DNA of 64,000 bases from Silurus meridionalis (Eukaryota > Chordata > Actinopteri > Siluriformes > Siluridae): NCBI RefSeq assembly GCF_014805685.1, contig NC_060885.1, positions 9,174,632 through 9,238,631 of the forward strand, written 5' to 3'. The stretch's first letter is position 1, and each line of letters begins with the position of its first letter. The notes under the pieces were generated by a model. That model had not been told where the DNA came from and made no database searches. It was given only the letters and a program-made list of their open reading frames with translations. This document shows positions 55,560 to 64,000 of the stretch, piece by piece. The position numbers and the translations under genes are program-made.

Positions 55560-55720
55560 AGTTTGATTTTGGACATTGTGCCAAAGCAGCTTTAGAGAAA
55601 TAAATGTATTATGAATATAAATTTTTTAATTTTTTCAAGTTTTATTCCTAATAAAAGGAAATTTTGCCTGGGATGTTAAAAAACCTTGAGAGGGAAATCA
55701 AACTCAAAAGTCTTCTGTAT
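55560..55720 (+). repeat. (CAAGT)n-family repeat fragment
   Basis: ACATTGTGCCAAAGCAGCTTTAGAGAAAT and AAAAACCTTGAGAGGG..AAACTCAAAAG are diverged forms of phrases in the complete copy (AAAGCAGCTTTACAGAAAT; AAACCTTAAGAGGAACC). Confidence 0.5.
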
Positions 55721-56024
55721 GACACTAAATATTCATTAATATTCAGTTCCATTATTTTTTTAAGGTTATCAACTGTACACGGATAGACTATTGAATGCAA
55801 ACTCTTCATTGTAAGTGTAGTCCTAAACCTTTGTGTCAACTGAAGATATAAATTACAGTACAAATCAATTTTCATGGTTCCTGAGTTTAATCCTTCATAG
55901 TAACCTCATGGATCTTTAGGCTGTTTATGTGGAACCATCTTCAGCAGCAGCGATCGTTTTTCGATTAAAAATAATTTCATCCAGAAGTGGGACAGGATAA
56001 ATCTGGCAGGTGTAAAATGAATGA

Positions 56025-56945
56025 GGATAGGAATATAGGTCGATCAATATGTTTATTTTTTTCTTTGGCTGAATCCAGAGAATCAGGACAGTCGATGGCC
56101 AATATTTGTTGCAGATTTTTTAGCCGATATATATTTGGCCAAATTTTCTTTTTTCCCTCTTCTCATCTTATATAATCTAATAGCGACGTAATAAGATGCA
56201 ATACAAAAGATTTCTTAGATTAAACATTTGTTGAACAACACAAGCCTTTCCAATACTGTAGCCTAAACTACAGATGATTAAAGGCTCGCTAACAATACAG
56301 TTCTAAAAAGTTACTCGCATTCTATCTCCAAATGTTATTCTCATTCTCTCTCTAAAGGTACCATCATATTTAGCTAATTAAATTAAAGGATAGATTGAGA
56401 ACAAAGGATAACAACTTAAAGCCTGCGACACACCAGGCCACCAGGAAAATGAGCACACAAGCAAAAAAAAATTTACTAGCAAAAGCAAACAAAGACAGAG
56501 TAAAGAGGGAAAGCACAGACGCTTTTTTTTGTTGTTGTTGTTGCCATTTGTCTTTGCAACTTGGCAGACATGACTGAAAAAAGCTACACAAATCCATTAG
56601 TAGTGATCGTGGCTGCTTTACAAATTCAAAGTTCTAGCTCTTTCGGTTTCCCTGTTTAAATGCTGAATACAGACTACTGCCACCTGCTGGTATGGGAAAG
56701 TTATGTTCTCTCCCGCAAGCACAGAACATACACGCTAGTTGGCCATCAGCTGTAGTCTGTCCTGTATGTTCTAGTGCAACTTGTTTCCCCGACAAAGGCG
56801 ATGCAAGGCAATGCAACATTCGGCCACAACAATGCTTAGTTGATTGCAGATCTTCCTTTTACTCGGTCAAATTTGCAGCATAATCGTCAGATGCCAATTA
56901 ATAAATAAATGCCAAAAAATTGGCTGGTCCATCAATCAATTGAAC
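56025..56945. mobile_element. possible non-autonomous DNA element
   Basis: The ends look loosely inverted: AGGTCGATCAATATG... and ...GGCTGGTCCATCAATCAATTG. Internal GCCAATATTTGTTG and GCCGATATATATTTGGCC phrases recall a fish repeat rich in GGCCGATATAT. No target duplication was confirmed. Confidence 0.3.
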
Positions 56946-57059
56946 TGTAAATAGGACCACTGATACTTCAGCAGCATATGTAGCTCAACAGAGGGAGTAG
57001 GAGCAGGGGCAAGAGGGAGAGAGAGAATTGTGGGTTATTAGGTACTCTTGTTGCTATGT

Positions 57060-57330
57060 ATAGATTTGGGACACAGTACAGAACAGACACACTACTGTTT
57101 TAGCACTGTGCAAACAGGGACTCTGGAAAGACTACCTTCGAAAGCATAAATAAAAGGGAGAGCCAAAAGGTAATCAGTGCTGAAATTACAAGTTGACTCT
57201 TTTGTTTAACCTTTTTTCATTGCTGCCATATTTCATATATAACCCTTTATTGCAATTTAACTACCTGCTGTTATTGGTGTCAGAAAGATTTAGCTCTTGC
57301 TTCATCTCAACCTAAAGAGACTGGCGCAGT
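57060..57330. repeat. unnamed local repeat, copy c
   Basis: CTACCTGCTGTTATTGGTGTCAG and GATTTAGCTCTTGCTTCATC match copy a at 53.74-53.79 kb. Confidence 0.45.
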
Positions 57331-58445
57331 GACAGTCTTAGGCTTTTTACACTATTCAGATTCTTCACCCGCTCATCTTTCATCTTCTTCTTTTCCTCAT
57401 CTTCACTTTGCTCAAACAGATCAGGTTGCAACACTTCAACTTCAATGCTAATACCTCAATCAGTGCCTCGTAGCCAACTAGCCAAGTTGAGTGTATATCA
57501 TAGGTCGCATCAGGTGCATTACGTATCTACATTATATACTAGGTCTTTAAATCCAACATATGCTCACCTACTACTTCTGCATTGGAATTCTAACGTATAA
57601 GATACTAAATGTAAAAACTTTATTTAGCAGAGTAAATGTGATGTTTTTAGCAGTTTTCCTGGCACAAACCAGCAAATGATTTGCCTACAATATGTGTTGG
57701 ATTCCTCCTGGTAAAGTAGAGATTTCTTGGCAATGTGATGAAGTAATACAAGCTACGTTGGGCTGGTATCGCTGTCAGCTCCCTTCACAGCTCTATGTGT
57801 GAATTGTATTCACACTTGTAATTAGTTATTAGTTACTTATTTTCCAAAAGTATCTGACAAATAAGTAAATGCATAATAAAGTGTATTTCCTGCAAAATCC
57901 TTAACTTTGTCTTTAACTTTGACCCAAAAATCACCAGACACCGACTCAAATGGTGCTTTACCAAGACTCAAATTTGAGCCATTTTGATTTTTGATATCTT
58001 AAGGGCTCCACTCTTCTCTATACTAAGCAAAGGTCATTCTGAGTCGGGTGAATGACTTGACCAGTCAAGAACATTCTCCTCTTAGCCCAAAGTTGTTTCA
58101 GAAGGTCAGTGTTTTACTGTGATGTGTAATGCAGTTTTGAGGCATTTGGAAGAATTTTGGCAGTTTACCTCTATTGCACAGTGTTTCCCTGAGGCTAAAG
58201 TAAACTTTTTTCAATTCCTAGCTAGCTTTTATATTTCTTACATTTATTGATGTTTTTTTTTTTTTTTTTAAAAATCAAAACAGTTGTTTCTGAACAGAAA
58301 CTAAAGATAGAACTTTATCATCAGGAAAAATTATGAAAGCAGTGACGGAAGCAGTCAATCTTCATTGGGTACATAAGCTACTGTATGACTATAAAATTGA
58401 GGTATTTTGAAAATGATCCCTAATTTTGTTGGTCTATATCTATAT
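57331..58445. other. no gene or recognised repeat
   Basis: Nothing identified. A T/A-rich run occurs at 58251-58273. Confidence 0.4.
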
Positions 58446-58640
58446 GGAGATTTCTCCAAGTGTCCTCAAGGTTTTTTCTCTAGGTTCTCCAGTTGTCCTG
58501 CAAGTAGGTGGACTGAGTATGTATAATCACACCTATATGTTCATGTGTGAGGCCCTATGTATTAATACTTATAATCCACCCTAGCTGTAACCCTGCTTTA
58601 TGCCTATTATTCCTGAGATATACTATGGGTCTATCAATAC
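58446..58640 (+). repeat. diverged SINE body fragment
   Basis: CTAGGTTCTCCAGTTGTCCTG, GGTGGACTGAGTATGTATAATC and CACCCTAGCTGTAACCCTGC follow, loosely, the order of the SINE at 4950-5262. It is very decayed. Confidence 0.35.
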
Positions 58641-59264
58641 TATTTCAGTCAGTTAGTCAACATACAACATACACAACTGCCTGCACAGAAAGAAGACACT
58701 AAACCCACTAAATCTTTGGGGAAATGATGCTTGGGGTGCTTTTTGCTTGTTTTTTGTTTGTTTCATTTAAATCAGAAACCATATTCCTGCTAGGAATCAG
58801 TAATACACAAGGGCCTTTTAAAACACAAACAACTTACCAGAGAGTGTCTTAATGTCAGATGCAGACTTGGGGGAAAGAAAAATAAATCTAGTCATGATCC
58901 ATCTCAAGTGTAAAACTGCAAAAAACCCTGATCCATTCGGTCAAGTGGCATAAATATTGTACTGTAAGGCTCTTTAGCAATTTTGTTGAACTACTGTCCT
59001 GCTTCTCAGGCTGAGAGACAAGAGGAGAAAGACCCTTCTTTTAAGCGGCAGTCTCAGTACATAGTACTGGCAGTACTGGCATTATGATTCCCTGATCAGT
59101 TTTTGATGGTTCATAGCAGTCAAGGATTTGTACCTCTGCTGTATTTCCATCTTAGATGTCTTGGTCCTCTTTAACATACATACTCTACACACTAAAATCT
59201 AATCATCACACCCATGTGTGGGTCTTTCCAAAACAGTCAAGGAAGTGAAACACACGATTACAGT

Positions 59265-59565
59265 ATATAGATTGTCTTAGCATGCTGTAGATTTCCCTTC
59301 ACTGGAACTAAAATGTTTAAATATGTTCCAGCATGACAACATTTCATACTCCATGAAATCATGGTTTGCCAAGGTCAGACTGGAAAAGCTCGACTGTCCT
59401 CTCTTTACACTCCCCTGATCTCAACCCCACAAAACACCTTTAAGATGACCTGTAACACCAACTGCACCCCAGGCCTCTGCACCTGACACCTGTGCCTCAC
59501 CTCAATAATGTTCTTATGGCTGAATCAGCACAGCCACAATCTAAAATGTTATTGAAAGCCTTATT
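59265..59565 (+). mobile_element. Tc1-like relic
   Basis: TAGATTTCCCTTCACTGGAAC, TGTTCCAGCATGACAAC, CCTGATCTCAACCCCAC and AATAATGTTCTTATGGCTGA match the family seen at 19.0 and 52.6 kb. Confidence 0.6.
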
Positions 59566-59689
59566 TTTTTTAAATATATATATTAATCTGTAATAGTTTA
59601 AAAAGCACATCATACAACATTTGTACATTAATACTAAAGGTATCCAAACTATAAAAGGACATGTATGGAATTATGTAGTAAACAAAAAC

Positions 59690-60605
59690 ATGATAAACAA
59701 CCCAGAACATGTTTTATATTTTTGATTCTTTAAAGTAGACACCTTTCACTTTGATGACTTCTTTGCATGCCCTTGGTATTCTCTCAGTCAGCCTTATGAG
59801 ATCACCAGGAATGTTTTTTTTTAATGATCTTTAGAAGTTTCCAGAGGTGTTGAGTGCTTGTTGGCTGCTTTTCATTAACTTTCTGGTCCACCTTATCCCA
59901 AACCATCTAAACTGGATTTAGACCTGGTAATTGTAGAGGCCAGGCTATTAAATGCAGCAATCCATCTCTCTGCTTCTTGAACAAATAGCTCTTCCATAAC
60001 ATAAAAGTGTGTTTGGAATCATTGCCAAGTCAAGTCAAGTCAAGTTTATTTCTATAGCGCTTTTCACAACAGATATTGTCTCAAAGCAGCTTTACAGAAA
60101 TCAACAGTCAAGGTGAATGGTGTGAATTTGTCCCTGATGAGCAAGCCGTGGCGACTGTGGCAAGAAAAAACTCCCTTAGATGTAATGAGGAAGAAACCTT
60201 AAGAGGAACCAGACTCAAAAGGGGAACCCATCCTCATTTGGGTGACATTAAGAGTTTGATCATAAATCTTTCAACAATACAGAACACTGGAGAGTGAGAA
60301 CTAACATGAATACTGGAGTATAAGATTATAAGTAATGTTCTTTCTACAGTCTTTATGGTTATAAAACTAAGAGCTACTGAGCTCAACATTTGTGATCATC
60401 ACAGGTCCAGCATCAGCTTCTCCATGCCAGAGCCTTTAAACACTCCAGGAGGTCCAATGTCAAAAATCCACACATGTAGTGGGATCTAATTGGCCTGTTG
60501 GAAAACACATTATGGTTCTAGTAATTGCAAAACAGATTGGACATGTAGACATCCTGGTTAAGTTGCCCTCAATTAGGACTAAATCACAGTGTCACCAGCA
60601 AATAC
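59690..60605 (-). mobile_element. Tc1 relic (copy D) split by a (CAAGT)n-headed repeat
   Basis: Minus-strand Tc1 sequence runs from about 59690 (TTTAAAGTAGACACCTTTCAC, the family's 3' region) to GTGTTTGGAATCATTGC at 60025. It resumes at about 60493 with CCTGTTGGAAAACACATTAT and continues to AGTGTCACCAGCAAATAC. In other copies of this family the phrases GGGTCATTGTCCTGTTG are contiguous. Confidence 0.65.
60026..60492 (+). repeat. (CAAGT)n-headed repeat, complete copy
   Basis: It begins with four CAAGT units and TTTATTTCTATAGCGC, then CAAAGCAGCTTTACAGAAAT, GATGAGCAAGCCGTGGCG and ACTGTGGCAAGAAAAAACTC. The interrupted Tc1 sets its right limit near 60492, so it is about 467 bp. It has no coding. 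It lacks an obvious tRNA head, so its class is unresolved. Other copies are at 0.28, 9.8, 41.4 and 55.6 kb, with a doubtful one at 32.7 kb. Confidence 0.7.
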
Positions 60606-62021
60606 AAAAATGTAATACATATATTGACAGCTTTACTGCTGACCCTGACAGTGGAGACTCCTTCCATTAAAGAAACGTCTTTATTTTTTCCTTTATGAAA
60701 AATATACATTGATATATTTTGATTAATTTCAAAGACCATTAACTTTATAATTCCAAATTGCTACTATGCAAAAAGTAACCTATTAACATTATTGTGTTAA
60801 TATCCATAAACCTGTGATCTTCCTTGTAGCTGCACCTTAGGGTTGGTTCATAAAATATATGTTTATTTCGTCTCAGTACTAACGAGTCGTCAAAGAGAGT
60901 GATTTGTTTATTTTGTGTTCCCTGCACATCATCATTTGTTTGTATCATAAAACAACCCTCTACAGGAAACTAAATTCGTTCCTTTATATAGTTTACTGTA
61001 CCGAGCCTATTACAGTTGTCATATTACAAATGAACAACTTTGTGGACTTTTGTTGATGCTGCCAACAAAAATAATGAACAAATAGTTCAGCTGAGTGATA
61101 AATCAATACATTTCATTACAACATTAAACATAACATATGTTGTTGTTGTTTTTTTTTATCATTTTTGATTATTTTCCTTTTTAGAATATAATCAAAAATT
61201 GCGTAGCTAGATGTATTGGGGGAAATTTAGCTTTAGAAAATCAAACATTTTAATTTTTTTCGGCTTAAATGAACAAAATGACTTGAATAAAGATTTGTTC
61301 CTTTGCAGAAAGAGATTTAAAGAGCCAAGGCAGTAAAATGGTACAATCTTTCCATCATTAGTATCTTAAAATACTGTCAGAGCTGCTCTTGTAGAAAATG
61401 AACCTTCTGGCCAAAAGTTTCTAGCAGCTCTTGTTTTTACCATGGCACCATGCTCTGGTTTAAATCCCTACTGTAAAATAGATTCATAACCAACACAAAT
61501 AAGTCTACAATCTCACTAATCTGATATTTGGATTCTGCAAGAGCAACAACAACCTGAAATAGAGTAATGGAATATTATAAAACTGAGGCAGCAAAATACA
61601 ATAATCAACTTATTTTACTTAATCAATATTACTAGGATTTATAAAGTGAATGGAAGGTGAAAAGTTCCTCACTGCACAAGTACACCAGAGGTCATCGACT
61701 AGAACAGCATGCTTTTTTTCTACCTAATAAATGCTTTTCGAAAGGTCAAAACACAATGGCAGTGAGAGCTGAACTAAACTTCACATAACAAATTGCATCT
61801 AAAAGTGTCTTTTAGCTACTCAATATCAGTTATTAGGTAGCAGTTTGTGACATTTGATTATTTTTCTAATATGATAATCCTGCCTTTTTTCTCTAAATTA
61901 ATTTTTCCAAAGTCCAGTAGGATTTCTTTAGACTTTAGTTCCCTCATGCACTGAGTTGCCTGGAGGCATGAAAACTTCATTAAATTCTGTTCGGCTCATG
62001 CTTCTGAGATTATCCTCGTTG

Positions 62022-62025
<4 letters not shown>
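60606..62025. other. no gene or recognised repeat
   Basis: Nothing identified. Confidence 0.4.

Positions 62026-62093
<68 letters not shown>
62026..62093. repeat. (AT)n microsatellite
   Basis: About 33 uninterrupted units, able to form a hairpin. Confidence 0.97.
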
Positions 62094-62094
<1 letters not shown>

Positions 62095-62394
62095 TTTATA
62101 GCAGTACTGTGTAAATATTCTTCAGCAATAAAAAAAAAAAAAGATTTATTTCAAAATCTATTTTATAATAGTAATATATAGACATTGCTTACTTAATGGG
62201 CTAGCACGTGAATTATAGATTTGTTTTCTTTCGCATATATTTACTGGGGTGTGAAACGGCTGGAAATAAAACATTTTTACATTGTAGTAAAAATAACATC
62301 TGAGAATTATTTTCCATGCAACACCAATTTAATTTTGTACACTGATAAATTTATCCTGATGTGACTGGATTTGGCAGTAACATCATTAATAATA

Positions 62395-62530
62395 AACAAC
62401 CAAACAGCTCCATGTGCACACTACGACCATCATGCTTCACACATGAGGTGCTGCCACCTTCATCCAAACCTAATTTTAGTCTTATTAGTCAAGAGGAATG
62501 TCCCAAAACTGGTGTTGTGTTGATGTTTTC
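62395..62530 (-). mobile_element. possible Tc1-like fragment
   Basis: CATCATGCTTCACACATGAG and TTTTAGTCTTATTAGTCAAG recall the antisense of Tc1 PTVKHGG and DETKI coding. Very decayed. Confidence 0.35.
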
Positions 62531-63261
62531 TTCTGTGTACAGAAATTGCTCTACATGATGGATGACCATTTGCCTACATGGTGGATAGTGTGATCGGTCT
62601 GTTTTGGTTCAAATGCTTGAAGTATTGTCATTCAAGCCTCTATTCTGGTCTTCAGTGGTTTACTAGGTCAGGTGGCTGAGCTCATCAAAAGATTTTTATT
62701 TCCTGAATAGAGCAGCATTTGCCAGAGAGCATATTTTGAAATGCATTGTTATCACTCTGATCAAATGCAGAATATATTATTTTCTTATTTACAGTATCTT
62801 TTTAAAGTGCAAGTGCCAAATCTACAGTTAACAAAAGACCATTTATTTAGCAAAATGTTGCCCAAAAGCATATAAGGATAATGTAATACTTTGGAGTTTA
62901 TTATTTAACTGTATAATTCTGGATAATCAGTTTTCACTTAAGTATTCCTAACTACAAGAGTAAATTTTATCAACTGACATCTCAACATATATACAGAAAA
63001 ATGACATATTACAGGAACAGAAGGCGGATTTGTTATGCTGTAGATATTTTGCTTGCATGGTTTGGCTTGACTTGTCTCCTTAGAGTAGCATAACTAATTA
63101 CCTTTATGCTGTGATGATATCTCCTTCTGGATTAATTTTTTTTCCCCTTTAGCAAAATGATATACTAAACCTGAAGTCTGTTTCTGCCAGATAAAATTAT
63201 TCCATTTTGTAATTCAATTTAACTTGGTCAAGATTTTACCTTATGTCAAAATGTATATTTT
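62531..63261. other. no gene or recognised repeat
   Basis: Nothing identified. Confidence 0.4.
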
Positions 63262-63365
63262 CATTTATGCCATTTAACAGATGCCCTTAGCCAGAGCAAT
63301 TTACAATTAGCTCTTAATACAAATGTCCAACAGCCTCACAATTGAGCTACCACATCCCACAAAAA
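63262..63365 (-). repeat. tRNA-headed SINE, diverged
   Basis: Minus strand: tail first in plus coordinates (TTATGCCATTTAACAGATGC, CCTTAGCCAGAGCAATTTAC), then the A-box-like head reversed (ATTGAGCTACCACATCCCA). Same SINE type as at 33.4 and 41.1 kb. Confidence 0.65.
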
Positions 63366-64000
63366 TGACCGCAGTAGGTTGTATTAAACTGTCAATAGCA
63401 GCAGAATTGAAATAAAGAAAATTTTCATTCACCTTACACAAGTGATAGGACATTATTATTTTATGATCATATTCTGTTTTATAGTTTGCCAGTGCAGCTT
63501 ACAGCTATTAGTTGGTGTTCTACTAGATGTGCAATAAAACACAATGTCATAATTTATTGAGTGTCTTCTACACATTCTTGCCATGACATTATTTACACAA
63601 ATGTTTCTACCTGTGCACATGCAAACTGATACACATTGTTTTGAAGTAGAAAATTAGGGCTATTACAATGATTTATTTGTTATCCATCTGTATGTGTACT
63701 AAGAATGTAACACAATGCCTTAATTTTTGACTTAAAATGGGTGTGGTCAATACCGGAAATTGTATTTTGGGCTTTTTCTTTTCTTTTTTAACCCTGTTAC
63801 TATGCACCAGGAATAAATAAAAAAAAATATATATATATTTTTATACACAAATAATAAACAAATTTCTGTCAACCTGTTTCAAAGAAACAATATCTTTCCC
63901 AAATTAAGAATTTATTTATTAATAGCTACCTAGTAATATTTTATTTGATTTGTATCAGTTCGAAGAATTCCAGAAAATGCAGAAAGGTTTGCTGAAAAGC
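63366..64000. other. no gene or recognised repeat
   Basis: AT-rich sequence to the window end, with A/T runs near 63818-63845. Confidence 0.4.

Overview
The window is vertebrate nuclear DNA, almost certainly from a teleost fish. It is AT-rich and intron-like, with long CA, TA and ATT microsatellites. Its repeats are the usual teleost mix: Tc1/mariner, hAT, DIRS, RTE, L2-type LINEs, tRNA-headed SINEs and Gypsy-type LTRs. The repeat that opens with (CAAGT)n looks otophysan or catfish-like, but that is inference from repeat flavour. I recognise no host protein-coding exon, rRNA or functional tRNA gene. Every coding sequence I can name belongs to a mobile element and all are broken, so the window is probably intergenic or inside a large intron.

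Layout. At 0.7-6.7 kb lies the most unusual unit: a HECT-type ubiquitin-ligase-like gene (+) convergent with an integrase-like DDE transposase gene (-). Both are spliced and both are frameshifted. A 19-copy array of a 12-bp palindrome lies upstream of the transposase start. This resembles a two-gene eukaryotic DNA transposon, tentatively IS3EU-like. At 9.8-15.2 kb a DIRS relic (-) containing a perfect 30-bp inverted repeat is followed by a Tc1 element and an RTE LINE. The RTE's 16-bp target duplication is split by the Tc1, which orders the two insertions. At 17.5-25.3 kb are Tc1-like fragments, a LINE, Gypsy and LTR debris, and a nearly full-length Tc1 whose transposase carries an interstitial telomeric (TTAGGG)4 tract.

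At 28.1-31.7 kb a DIRS relic (+) has its gag-like frame interrupted by a short LTR element arranged LTR-internal-LTR-internal-LTR. A single GTGGG target duplication brackets the whole array, and each internal part has two tRNA-Phe-type primer sites. At 33.2-35.3 kb a Tc1-like relic is broken by a SINE and abuts another DIRS element (-) with RT, RNase H and part of a tyrosine recombinase. At 37.9-47.3 kb are two hAT-like copies with partly preserved 8-bp duplications, a Tc1, an L2 LINE with its 3' tail, and a Tigger-like element with an LTR inside it. At 48.4-49.6 kb a Gypsy-type LTR precedes a run of 30-bp (10-codon) repeats. From 50 to 64 kb there are mainly old fragments, including a Tc1 split by a full (CAAGT)n-headed repeat, which defines that repeat's length.

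The value of the window lies in its nested insertions, which give a relative chronology, and in a few structures the element families do not by themselves explain: the palindrome array, the telomeric tract, the fold-back repeat and the duplicated primer sites. Coordinates of old repeats are approximate. No alignment or database search was run.
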